Numbered from the stretch's first letter, positions 1 through 6,652 are shown. The stretch: 7,313 nucleotides of DNA from an uncultured Eubacteriales bacterium (GCA_934444895.1 CAKSDA010000080.1:1-7313); one strand, 5' to 3'. Notes: generated by a model not told the origin, from the sequence alone. Numbers and translations: made by a program.

Positions 1-2
1 GT

Positions 3-1622
3 GCCGAGCAGGACAAATACGACATCCTCTATGAATCCTGGGGAAAACGGGTAAAGGATGCCAACGACACGATAACTACGGTTGCTTACTGGTATTCCGA
101 TGAAAGCTGCTATTCGGACGGCGATGCTCGATTCAATACCTTTGAGAAGGGCGGAAGATATCAATATTCCGTGAAACTTAAAGCAAAAGACGGCTATACC
201 TTTGACAGCAATTTGAGCAATGAAAATGTTACTTTCAACGGGCAGGCGTTACCCTTCGGCTCATGGGTCAATGTGTTGGATGACGGCAAGACTTGCCTTA
301 TTACCTACGGAACAGATACACGCCCCGGTCAGGTTGTTGAATCGATTCGATTTGATGCTGTTATCGACTTTGATGCCGGAGATAAACCGCGTTTCAGCAC
401 CGGCGTCGTTGATCCTATCATTGACACCGATCATCAGCGTTGGGACGCCAATGATGGCAGCGGTTACGGTATCACCTCCAGCGAATTCTGGAATAATCGC
501 TATAATGGCAAGCTCATCACAGCCTTTGAAGACGGCAAGAGCTATACCTATGGTGTATATTTCAAGATCTCCGATTTAGGCATGGAAGAGGGCTACCGTT
601 TTGACAAGAACACAAAGCTCTATATCAACGGCAAGGAGATTACTCTAACGCCCGATCAAATCGATGTAGACAATAACGGCGAAACCATTTGGTTCAGCAA
701 TGTTTTGACTATGACGCCGACGCCGGTAAAATCATGGCAAAAGATCGATGTTATTGAGATTGAAGGTGCTACCATCAATTTCAAAGACGGTGATAAGCCC
801 GTCTTTACCGGAAAAACTCCAAAAAACGCTCCGTATATTTACCAGTTTGAATGTTGGGAAACTAAGGACGGAGCAGGGGTGAACTCTGCCGAATTCTTTG
901 ATAATGCCTATGAAAAACACATTACCGCTTTTAAAAGCGGCGAAACCTATCAATACATTTTATACTTTAAGGCAAAAGACGGCTATTACTTTACGGCAGA
1001 TACCAAGATAAAGATTAACGGCACGCTTTATAACTATAGACTCGTTAATGTGGATCCGGATTATGATTCGAACGGAAGAATGTACACTTGCTGGGCCTAT
1101 ACCGACCTCACCATGACGCCGCAGGCATCCGGTCAGGCGCCCGATTATAAAATTATTGAGGGCGCTAACGGCGCGTGGACAAAAAATACCGACGGAACAT
1201 TGAGCTTCCGTGCAAATGGTGATTTTTCCAAGTTCACCGGTGTAAAGGTAGATGGCAACTTGGTTTCTGCAGATAATTATACTGCAGTTTCCGGATCTAC
1301 TGTTGTTACTTTGAAATCAAATTATCTCGGTACACTTTCTGTTGGAAAGCACACACTTACTGTTGTATATAGCGACGGCGAGTGCAGCACGGAATTTGAA
1401 ATCAAGGCAGCACAAAACGGTGGCAATTCCACACCTGATAATTCAGGAAATAACAATAATAATAGTAATAGTAGTAATACTAATAACGATTATAACAACA
1501 ATGATAAATCTCCAAAAACCGGCGATGATAGCAACCTTGTTTTATGGTTTGTTTTGCTGACAGCAGGCATGTTTAGTACTGTGGTAATTACAGTTTACAG
1601 CAGAAGAAAAAAAGTAAGATAA
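3..1622 (+). CDS. Sortase-anchored surface protein with tandem repeat domains (5' end missing)
   Basis: The frame is open from the first full codon at position 3, with no stop before TAA at 1620-1622. The gene therefore begins outside the window, and the GTG at 171 is an internal valine, not the start. 539 residues are visible. Reading in order, there are two full copies and one partial copy of a domain of about 125 residues (see the repeat entry). An X2-like or Ig-like beta domain follows, encoded around 1143-1409, with the pattern VDG..L...NY....GSTVVTLKS.YL.TLSVG.H.L. Next comes an Asn/Ser-rich stalk, then a cell-wall sorting signal: SPKTGD (from 1509), a hydrophobic stretch of about 23 residues, and the basic tail RRKKVR. 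SPKTG resembles the (S/P)PxTG motif known for Clostridioides difficile sortase B. The protein is inferred to be exported and covalently linked to peptidoglycan. Its ligand is unknown; binding or adhesion is a guess. By sampled lines its GC (42-48%) is above that of the next gene. Confidence 0.9.
   Translation, partial: AEQDKYDILYESWGKRVKDANDTITTVAYWYSDESCYSDGDARFNTFEKGGRYQYSVKLKAKDGYTFDSNLSNENVTFNGQALPFGSWVNVLDDGKTCLITYGTDTRPGQVVESIRFDAVIDFDAGDKPRFSTGVVDPIIDTDHQRWDANDGSGYGITSSEFWNNRYNGKLITAFEDGKSYTYGVYFKISDLGMEEGYRFDKNTKLYINGKEITLTPDQIDVDNNGETIWFSNVLTMTPTPVKSWQKIDVIEIEGATINFKDGDKPVFTGKTPKNAPYIYQFECWETKDGAGVNSAEFFDNAYEKHITAFKSGETYQYILYFKAKDGYYFTADTKIKINGTLYNYRLVNVDPDYDSNGRMYTCWAYTDLTMTPQASGQAPDYKIIEGANGAWTKNTDGTLSFRANGDFSKFTGVKVDGNLVSADNYTAVSGSTVVTLKSNYLGTLSVGKHTLTVVYSDGECSTEFEIKAAQNGGNSTPDNSGNNNNNSNSSNTNNDYNNNDKSPKTGDDSNLVLWFVLLTAGMFSTVVITVYSRRKKVR
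342..1124 (+). repeat. Two full copies of a ~125-residue protein repeat (a third, partial copy lies upstream)
   Basis: The repeat is visible in the protein, not in the DNA. Copy B is encoded at about 342-719 and copy C at about 744-1124; the end of copy A occupies about 3-325. Each full copy opens with I.F/I...(I)(D/N)F..GDKP.F, where GDKP is exact in both. It continues with a W, then (S)(S/A)EF(W/F)(N/D)N.Y, then ITAF..G..Y.Y...YFK, then GY.F...TK..ING, and closes with LTMTP. Copy A keeps F.TFE.G..Y.Y...KAKDGYTF and a final FNG. The spacing of aromatic residues and glycines suggests a beta-sandwich. I do not recognise a named family. Confidence 0.8.
1426..1508 (+). repeat. Asn/Ser-rich low-complexity stalk made of AAT/AAC/AGT triplets
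   Basis: Within the first surface protein, the DNA just before the sorting signal is almost entirely AAT, AAC, AGT and similar triplets. It encodes about 28 residues dominated by Asn and Ser. Flexible hydrophilic linkers of this kind are common just before sortase motifs, where they span the cell wall. The simple triplet structure could gain or lose units by slippage without breaking the frame; that is inference. Confidence 0.75.
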
Positions 1623-1647
1623 GTACCTTAAAATAAGATGCATATAT

Positions 1648-1653
1648 AGGAGG
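1648..1653 (+). promoter_or_regulatory. Ribosome binding site AGGAGG of the second surface protein
   Basis: AGGAGG sits 7 nt before the ATG at 1661, which fixes the start of the second surface-protein gene. The whole gap to the upstream stop is 38 bp. I see no terminator or convincing promoter in it, so the two genes are likely one transcription unit. Confidence 0.85.
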
Positions 1654-1660
1654 AAATTTT

Positions 1661-3226
1661 ATGAATAACTTAAAAGGTATAAACAAAAGATCAATTAAGA
1701 AAATCAACACGAAATTTAAAACGATTTTTTTGATGTTTCTCGTAGCGATATTCAGTATTTCTGGTATGATGACTGTAAATGCTGCCACAATCAGTAATGA
1801 TGGAGAATACTCATTATTACTGACTGTTAATGATGACAACGCCGGTATTGACGGCGAATATGCAAAACTTATAAGGTTTAATGTTGCTGAAGGCGAAACA
1901 AAAGTTAAATTATCAGAATTGACAAAAGGAATTACTCCCTTTAATGGTGAAACTGAATTTTCACATTGGAAAACTTTGAATAATGTTAAGGCCGGTGAAG
2001 AATTATCAATAGCAGACTTTAAGAGCAATGGAAATTTTTACACTTCAACGGGTGAAGAAATAAAGTATACCAACGGTTTAAGCCTTGTAGCTGTATTTTC
2101 AGATAAAGCGTTAAAAGATACCGGTAATTATTATGTATTGTTTGACGCATTTGCAGGTACAATAAACGGCAAAGCAAAAATATTATTAGAAAGCAAATCT
2201 ACAGAATTTAAAACGATTGATTTAACAAAATATATTCCCATAAGAAAAGGTCACACTTTTAAAGGTTGGGATTTGAACGGAAAAATTGTTACCTCTGTTG
2301 ATTCAAGTGCTTTTGCAAAAGACGCAGTAATTAATTTAACCGCCACATATACCAAAGATACATTTGACGGGGACGGTATAGTATTAACATTAAATGCTAA
2401 CGGCGGCACAATTGATGGTAAAGCAACTAATAAATATGACTATTTGGGCGGTGGAAATTCCGGAACATCCATGTCGCTTTTGCCGTATATTCCTGTAAGA
2501 AAAGGATATACCTTTACAGGCTGGAACGTCAAAAGTGACGGAAGCGGAAATAATTGTAAATATCTATATTGGAGAATTTGGGATAAGAACGAACAAACCG
2601 ATAAAGAATTTGAAAAAGATACTTTGGTAAAAGAAAGCTCAGGTTACGAACGTTATAAAAATGTAACTTTATATGCTTCTTGGACAAAAACTTCAGGGGA
2701 ACCGGAAAACCCTGTTAAAGAAACTGTAAAGGAAATTCAAAGCACTGGAGAGACAAAAGCAATAATTGAATTTGCAAAAGAAGTAAGCAAGAATTACAAA
2801 TTGGATATTAAACCGATTGAAGTCAAAAAAGAATTAGCAGACAAGAATGTAAAATTCATAGCGGACATCAATGTGATGGACGGAGACAATGTTGTACAGA
2901 TCAGTGATACAAAAATGAAAATCAGAATTGCAATGCCGGAAGGTTTAAAAGGGTATGACAAATACGAAGTTGCTTATATTTTAAATGGTGAAATTAAAGA
3001 GACAATACCTGCTGCAATTGAAGAAGGCTATATTGTATTTGAAACAAGTCATTTAAGTCAATATGGAATTATAGCAACTAATATCGGTTCGGCTACGGGT
3101 GCCAGTCCAAAAACCGGCGACATTAGCAGTGTTTCTATGTGGCTCGCATTATTGTTTATAAGCGGTATTGCAACTATTGGTACAACAGTTGTAAGCAAAA
3201 AGAAAAGGCAATCCATATCAGAATAA
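1661..3226 (+). CDS. Sortase-anchored surface protein with InlB-type repeats
   Basis: This is a complete 521-residue protein. A long basic N-region (about residues 1-20) and a hydrophobic core (about 22-36) lead to a probable signal-peptidase site after VNA (residue 41). Two clear InlB or Listeria-Bacteroides type repeat units follow. One is at about 154-230, with YIPIRKGHTFKGW and a closing LTATYT; the other is at about 238-342, with LNANGGTIDG, YIPVRKGYTFTGW and LYASWT. A degenerate unit lies at about 50-147 (FSHW ... LVAVFS). Residues about 353-472 form another beta-rich domain, with MPEGLKGYDKYEVAYI and FETSHLSQYGI, common near the C-terminus of Firmicutes surface proteins. The end is a sorting signal: SPKTGD (482-487), a membrane segment (about 491-512) and KKKRQ. 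Export and peptidoglycan anchoring are well supported. The ligand is unknown; adhesion is plausible because InlB-type repeats occur in adhesins. No good terminator follows on the plus strand before the neighbouring convergent gene. Confidence 0.92.
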   Translation: MNNLKGINKRSIKKINTKFKTIFLMFLVAIFSISGMMTVNAATISNDGEYSLLLTVNDDNAGIDGEYAKLIRFNVAEGETKVKLSELTKGITPFNGETEFSHWKTLNNVKAGEELSIADFKSNGNFYTSTGEEIKYTNGLSLVAVFSDKALKDTGNYYVLFDAFAGTINGKAKILLESKSTEFKTIDLTKYIPIRKGHTFKGWDLNGKIVTSVDSSAFAKDAVINLTATYTKDTFDGDGIVLTLNANGGTIDGKATNKYDYLGGGNSGTSMSLLPYIPVRKGYTFTGWNVKSDGSGNNCKYLYWRIWDKNEQTDKEFEKDTLVKESSGYERYKNVTLYASWTKTSGEPENPVKETVKEIQSTGETKAIIEFAKEVSKNYKLDIKPIEVKKELADKNVKFIADINVMDGDNVVQISDTKMKIRIAMPEGLKGYDKYEVAYILNGEIKETIPAAIEEGYIVFETSHLSQYGIIATNIGSATGASPKTGDISSVSMWLALLFISGIATIGTTVVSKKKRQSISE

Positions 3227-3363
3227 TACTCATATTATGTGATGTTATGTAATTAAATAAAATTATAACTGATTTTAATGAACCGATCCCGTTTTGGATA
3301 GTATTATTTCTGTTTGCCCGTGCTTGTTAGATTACAAGAGCCTATATAAAAAACAACTAAAAA

Positions 3364-3407
3364 AGCGATACGGCTTTATGAATATCTAATTCAAAAACCG
3401 TATCGCT
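3364..3407 (-). terminator. Rho-independent terminator of the spore protein gene
   Basis: The outer stem is a perfect 10-bp inverted repeat, AGCGATACGG (3364-3373) with CCGTATCGCT (3398-3407). On the minus strand it extends inward through a mostly paired T/A stem to TGAAT-TAGAT-ATTCA, and it is followed by a run of T (TTTTTAG). It begins 17 bp beyond the stop of the spore protein gene. On the plus strand only a weak T-rich stretch follows, so any termination of the convergent surface-protein operon here is less certain. Confidence 0.85.
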
Positions 3408-3424
3408 AAAATTTATTTTATATC

Positions 3425-3610
3425 TTACTTCATGCTGTTTTCGTAAGACTCGATCATCTTTTTAACCATTTGACCGCCAATAGAACCGGCTTGTTTAGAA
3501 GTTAAGTCACCGTTATATCCCTGCTTAAGATTAACGCCTACTTCGTTAGCAGCTTCCATCTTAAAACGGTTAAGTGCGTCTTTTGCTTCAGGAACTACGT
3601 TTTTAGCCAT
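3425..3610 (-). CDS. Alpha/beta-type small acid-soluble spore protein
   Basis: This 61-residue protein matches the alpha/beta-type SASP family. These proteins coat DNA in the dormant spore, protect it from UV and heat, and are degraded by the GPR protease at germination. Visible hallmarks are ALNRFKMEAANEVGVNL, which contains the GPR cleavage region (normally a Glu-Phe/Ile-Ala-x-Glu type sequence), and the second conserved helix region LTSKQAGSIGGQMVKKMIE. The GYNGDLTS linker is the form usual in Clostridia. Length is normal for the family. The ATG is fixed by AAAAGGAGT at 3619-3627, 8 nt upstream. Expression is expected in the forespore under sigma G from family knowledge, but I could not find a convincing sigma G promoter. 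Members are usually multicopy, so no specific ssp letter is assigned. Confidence 0.96.
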   Translation of the reverse strand: MAKNVVPEAKDALNRFKMEAANEVGVNLKQGYNGDLTSKQAGSIGGQMVKKMIESYENSMK

Positions 3611-3750
3611 TTATTTTCACTCCTTTTCAAAATTCTTTGCGTTTGTATTAGTATTGTATGAAAAGGATGATTTTTTATTAAAGGTAAATAATTTATTTTG
3701 TTTTTACATATTTAGACAATATATTTTGTTGCTTTTGCCACATCAAAAAA

Positions 3751-4248
3751 TTATTTTTTTGTTAATATGTCAATGGCTGAAATTAAAAGCTGAGCCTTTT
3801 TTGAAAAACCGGCTTGTTTTACTTCAAATTCAAACGGTTCAATTATCTTTCCCGCAAAGTTTACAATCTCTCTTTGAAGTGAAATAAAGCAGCTGTTTTC
3901 ATTCATACTTGAAAAGGTAATAGTATCTGTGTTTTTAAAACCGTAAGTTACAGTGGATATTTCATTTGCCATAAATACTTCAAGCGCCGATTTGTTTTCA
4001 CTGCCGCATATGCCGATATAATTTTTTGGTATAATGAAATCTTCCGGATTTTCTACATCCGAATAAAAAGCAAATACCGCATTTTCCGACTGAATATCAA
4101 AATACTCTTCATTGAAAACAACAATACTTTTATTACCGTAAATTTTTATGCTTTTACGATCAATAATTACCGAAGCATCACAAGAGTAATACTTTATAAG
4201 TTCGCTTTTGATTTTTTTGTCATTTCCTTCAAAAATTATAGTGTTCAT
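3751..4248 (-). CDS. Conserved-looking hypothetical protein, 165 aa
   Basis: I do not recognise this gene. It is supported as real by AAGGAG at 4254-4259, 5 nt before the ATG, by an uninterrupted frame, and by a soluble, well-balanced composition. There is no signal peptide or membrane segment, so it is probably cytoplasmic. The first half alternates hydrophobic and charged residues (strands around 25-62). Residues about 78-103 read GICGSENKSALEVF ... TVTYGF, followed by DTITFSSM (108-115), the segment FISLQREIVNFAGKIIEPFEF (121-141), and a C-terminal helix. The VTYGF segment recalls the end of the central domain of Mur-type peptide ligases, but there is no P-loop and the protein is far too short to be one. 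It lies 140 bp upstream of the spore protein gene on the same strand, so co-transcription is possible but not shown, and it is divergent from the glycoside hydrolase. Confidence 0.8.
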   Translation of the reverse strand: MNTIIFEGNDKKIKSELIKYYSCDASVIIDRKSIKIYGNKSIVVFNEEYFDIQSENAVFAFYSDVENPEDFIIPKNYIGICGSENKSALEVFMANEISTVTYGFKNTDTITFSSMNENSCFISLQREIVNFAGKIIEPFEFEVKQAGFSKKAQLLISAIDILTKK

Positions 4249-4270
4249 TTAAACTCCTTGGGCTTTTGAT

Positions 4271-4296
4271 CGTTGAACCAGCCTAAACGGTTTAAC
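4271..4296. promoter_or_regulatory. Candidate operator: imperfect inverted repeat upstream of the glycoside hydrolase
   Basis: The segment contains an 11-bp odd palindrome, TAAAC-G-GTTTA (4284-4294), nested in a larger imperfect dyad, GTTGAACC ... GGTTTAAC (4272-4279 and 4289-4296). It lies about 53 bp upstream of the hydrolase -10 element and 22 bp upstream of the divergent 165-aa gene. Sugar-catabolic hydrolase genes are often controlled by LacI-, AraC- or GntR-type regulators binding such dyads. No regulator gene is in the window, and the assignment is inference only. Confidence 0.35.
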
Positions 4297-4345
4297 AATT
4301 TCAAGTAAAATAATTAAAAATTAAACTTTTTTTATAATAATATTA

Positions 4346-4354
4346 TGCTATAAT
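4346..4354 (+). promoter_or_regulatory. Extended -10 promoter of the glycoside hydrolase gene
   Basis: TGCTATAAT is a perfect extended -10 (TGn-TATAAT). At 17-bp spacing there is only a T-rich, poor -35. Transcription would start near 4361, giving a leader of about 45 nt before the ATG at 4407. A promoter that depends on an extended -10 with a weak -35 would fit activator control, but that is inference. Confidence 0.6.
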
Positions 4355-4406
4355 ACATCTGATAAATTAATAATTTTTTTAAAATATTTGCTTATGGGGG
4401 TATTTT

Positions 4407-6254
4407 ATGAGTCATATTCGTATTAATAATTCAGAACCTGTTCAGGAAAACTTTCAGGGCCATGGCGGTATATATCATTGCTATGCCGAAATGCCTGATG
4501 ATTGGAACAGAACATATCCTCAAGAACTTTGCGATCTTGAGGCTTTGCGAGCCGGAAATATGAAATTAAAACTTGCAAGAACATTTTTTCTTTGGTACGC
4601 ATGGGATAATGATAAGAAAAAATGGGACTGGAATAATGAAAAAATGCAGGCCGTTTATAATTGGCTTGAAAGGCTTAAAAAGCAGAATATCGATGTTGCA
4701 ATCAACACCGGTTGGTGCTCACCGGGAGATGTTAACGATTCATCATGGAACCGCAATTCTCCGTTCAATGTAGAAGGGGACTGGAAAAAGAGCTGCGAGA
4801 ACTTCGGCAACTGGGTAAGCGAAGTTTACCACCAAATTATAGAACTCAGAGGCTTTACAAATGTTAAGGTTTTTGTAATGTTCACCGAACCGCAAAATCC
4901 TGATGGTAGTATTCCGGATGGCAAAGGCGCATATGAGGTTTGGCTTGACGCTGTTAAAGCGGCACATAACGCAATGGTAAGGGACGGCAGAAGAAACGGT
5001 ATTAAATTTATGGGACCGAATGAAGACGGATCTCCTAAAATGCTTGAATGGGTTGCAAAAAATGCTTCGGAATATATTGACATTTACTCTAATCACTGCT
5101 ATTTAAGATCTGCCAATGTTTACAGCGGTAAAATTCTTACAGGGAAAAGAGTAGCCGGCGCATGCATTGCCGGAGCCAGAATTTTCAGAGATATTAAACT
5201 TAAACCTCATACCGAATATGAAGTTAAAGCGGTTATATCGGAAATGAATTATCAAGAGCTTTCAATGGGTACATATGTTTTCGGCATTTTTGACAGCGGA
5301 GATGTAAACGATATTTATAACGATGAAAAGACTTTTCCGTTCCCGCCGCTTTACCAAAACAGTATTATGGCAAGAAACCCCCACAAAGGTAACGAATACA
5401 GAGAAATTTCATTTAAATTTACATCAGACAAAAAAACAAAAGGTAAATTCGGCTTATTTTACGATGTAAAAATGTCAACCGGTTTCCTGTTAATTGACCG
5501 TTTTGAGGTCATTGAAACCGAAACAGGAAAAAATATTCTTAAAAACAATAATTTTAGGAATGAATATGACGGATGGACCACAATTTTATCTGAAGCTACC
5601 GATTCATACAAACTGGTATATGAATATGCTAAAAAATCCTTGTCTGTTATTCCCAAAGGTGCTGAGTTCTGCTTTGACGAATATAATACAATGACCTGCA
5701 GAGATTATAAAAAAATCGATCATGGATCACAGATTGTTAACTTTGCAATAGCCCTTATGAACGCAGGTGTTACATATACGCTTATTTGGACTATATTTGA
5801 CCAAATTTGGCCTTATAACCATGGAAGCAATAATGATTCCTTCTATGAAGGAGATCACAGATGCGGCCTTATGCCGGCTCTCACAAGATCTCTGACTCCG
5901 TATCACTCCTATTATGCATTTACTTTGCTTTGCCGTTATGCTACCGGAGATGGTTCAAAGGTATATGAAGGTTTCGGTGAAGAATGTCTGCAAGGTACCA
6001 TGACCGTTTCAAAGAAGGGCGAAGTTTCAATAATAATTGTAAATGATAAAGACATTGAGGATGATTTTGAAATAAAGCTTGACAAGCCGCTTAATATGGA
6101 TCTTAACAGACATTATTATAATTCTGCAAAATGTGTTCCGGACGACACGGCGCAAATAATCGGAATTGATAGAATTGAAAAAAATGTCGGCGATACAATA
6201 AAAGGGAAAATAGCTCCTTACGGTGTTATGGTATTCACAAACATTGAAGACTGA
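4407..6254 (+). CDS. Cytoplasmic clan GH-A type glycoside hydrolase with an inserted CBM-like module
   Basis: This 615-residue protein has the pattern of a retaining (beta/alpha)8 glycosidase. Early strands are seen in LARTFFLWYAW (56-66) and IDVAINTGWCSPGD (95-108). The probable acid/base is Glu161 in VFVMFTEPQNPDG, in the place of the usual NEP. IKFMGPNEDG (199-208) and YSNHCY (227-232) look like strands 5 and 6. The probable nucleophile is Glu425 in FCFDEYNT, like the DEWN or TEWN of GH51/GH39. LIWTIFDQIWPY (459-470) fits strand 8. Residues about 515-613 form a C-terminal beta-sandwich ending APYGVMVFTN. Between strands 6 and 7 lies an insert of about 160 residues (233-398) resembling a CBM4/9 jelly roll: IKLKPHTEYEV, FTSDKK, LLIDRFEV. 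There is no signal peptide, so it probably acts in the cytoplasm on imported oligosaccharides. A G-rich Shine-Dalgarno (GGGGGT, from 4396) precedes the ATG. Family and substrate are not resolved. Confidence 0.85.
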   Translation: MSHIRINNSEPVQENFQGHGGIYHCYAEMPDDWNRTYPQELCDLEALRAGNMKLKLARTFFLWYAWDNDKKKWDWNNEKMQAVYNWLERLKKQNIDVAINTGWCSPGDVNDSSWNRNSPFNVEGDWKKSCENFGNWVSEVYHQIIELRGFTNVKVFVMFTEPQNPDGSIPDGKGAYEVWLDAVKAAHNAMVRDGRRNGIKFMGPNEDGSPKMLEWVAKNASEYIDIYSNHCYLRSANVYSGKILTGKRVAGACIAGARIFRDIKLKPHTEYEVKAVISEMNYQELSMGTYVFGIFDSGDVNDIYNDEKTFPFPPLYQNSIMARNPHKGNEYREISFKFTSDKKTKGKFGLFYDVKMSTGFLLIDRFEVIETETGKNILKNNNFRNEYDGWTTILSEATDSYKLVYEYAKKSLSVIPKGAEFCFDEYNTMTCRDYKKIDHGSQIVNFAIALMNAGVTYTLIWTIFDQIWPYNHGSNNDSFYEGDHRCGLMPALTRSLTPYHSYYAFTLLCRYATGDGSKVYEGFGEECLQGTMTVSKKGEVSIIIVNDKDIEDDFEIKLDKPLNMDLNRHYYNSAKCVPDDTAQIIGIDRIEKNVGDTIKGKIAPYGVMVFTNIED

Positions 6255-6265
6255 TATTTTATTTA

Positions 6266-6297
6266 AAAAGCGGCTCTCATAAAAGAGAGCCGCTTTT
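6266..6297 (+). terminator. Rho-independent terminator of the glycoside hydrolase gene
   Basis: A perfect 13-bp inverted repeat, AAAAGCGGCTCTC with GAGAGCCGCTTTT, encloses a 6-nt loop (ATAAAA). It begins 11 nt after the stop codon. The T run is short (TTTT), but the flanking A and T runs make the hairpin symmetrical. It could work in both directions and insulate the hydrolase from the convergent rpmB gene. Confidence 0.88.
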
Positions 6298-6377
6298 AAA
6301 TACCTCGTTTTAAAATACCTTTGTTTTTAAAAAAGTGTTTGTAAATATACTTATAAAAAAATAATATAAAAAAGAAA

Positions 6378-6398
6378 GGGTATGCAAAAAGCACACCC
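6378..6398 (-). terminator. Rho-independent terminator of rpmB
   Basis: On the minus strand GGGTGTGC pairs with GCATACCC through an 8-bp stem with one G-T wobble around a TTTTT loop. It is followed by TTTCTTTTTTATA. It lies 26 bp beyond the rpmB stop, in the correct orientation. Confidence 0.78.
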
Positions 6399-6424
6399 AA
6401 TTTTTTGAAAAATTTAAAATTTTA

Positions 6425-6613
6425 TCAAACGGCACGAGTAACCTTACCTGAACGGAGGCAACGGGTACAAACATTTATTCTGCGAGGAGAGCCGTTAACA
6501 ATAGCCTTTACACGCTTAACGTTAGGCTTCCATGTTCTGTTAGAACGCCTGTGTGAGTGAGATACTTTAATTCCAAAAGCAATTTCTTTGCTGCAGATTT
6601 CACATTTTGCCAT
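6425..6613 (-). CDS. rpmB: 50S ribosomal protein L28 (bL28), zinc-binding form
   Basis: This 62-residue protein is a full-length bL28, a large-subunit ribosomal protein near the E-site side of the 50S particle. The start MAKCEICSK, the conserved VSHSHRRSNRTWKPN segment (17-31) and the C-terminal RINVCTRCLRSGKV (45-58) are characteristic. The two CxxC pairs (Cys4/Cys7 and Cys49/Cys52) mark the zinc-ribbon (C+) paralogue type. In bacteria that also carry a cysteine-free copy, the two are exchanged under zinc limitation; whether a second copy exists cannot be seen here. The ATG is fixed by a near-perfect AAGGAGGTG (6621-6629), 7 nt upstream. It is a single-gene unit with its own promoter and terminator. 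Confidence 0.97.
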   Translation of the reverse strand: MAKCEICSKEIAFGIKVSHSHRRSNRTWKPNVKRVKAIVNGSPRRINVCTRCLRSGKVTRAV

Positions 6614-6632
6614 GAGTCTGCACCTCCTTCTG

Positions 6633-6648
6633 TTTGTTACATAACAAA
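6633..6648. promoter_or_regulatory. Perfect 7-bp-arm dyad at the rpmB transcription start
   Basis: TTTGTTA-CA-TAACAAA is a perfect inverted repeat with a 2-nt centre. It lies 4 bp downstream of the rpmB -10 element, so it would overlap the transcription start. It could be an operator or a small hairpin at the very 5' end of the mRNA. AT-rich DNA gives such dyads by chance fairly often, so function is unproven. Confidence 0.4.
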
Positions 6649-6652
6649 ATAT

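Noticed and set aside
171..1622. GTG at 171 as the start of the first surface protein
   Set aside because: The frame continues upstream to the window edge with the same repeat-domain sequence, there is no ribosome binding site before 171, and no signal peptide follows it.
1588..2028. 146-aa minus-strand frame opposite the second surface protein
   Set aside because: It is antisense to a clearly real gene and has no ribosome binding site; its hydrophobic stretches come from reading the signal-peptide region backwards.
3227..3363. Search for a terminator or small RNA after the second surface protein
   Set aside because: Only a weak ATCC/GGAT hairpin was found; nothing convincing precedes the minus-strand terminator at 3364.
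3628..3720. Sigma G promoter for the spore protein gene (AATACTA- or CATACAA-like -10)
   Set aside because: A -10-like sequence exists upstream on the minus strand, but no matching -35 (GNATR) occurs at 17-18 bp, so I cannot support it.
3654..3887. 77-aa plus-strand frame overlapping the 165-aa gene
   Set aside because: It is antisense to a better-supported gene, has no ribosome binding site, and has a biased Leu/Ile/Phe composition.
6294..6320. Short direct repeat TTTTAAATACCT / TTTTAAAATACCT after the hydrolase terminator
   Set aside because: Two 12-13 nt copies in AT-rich DNA with no further copies; most likely chance.
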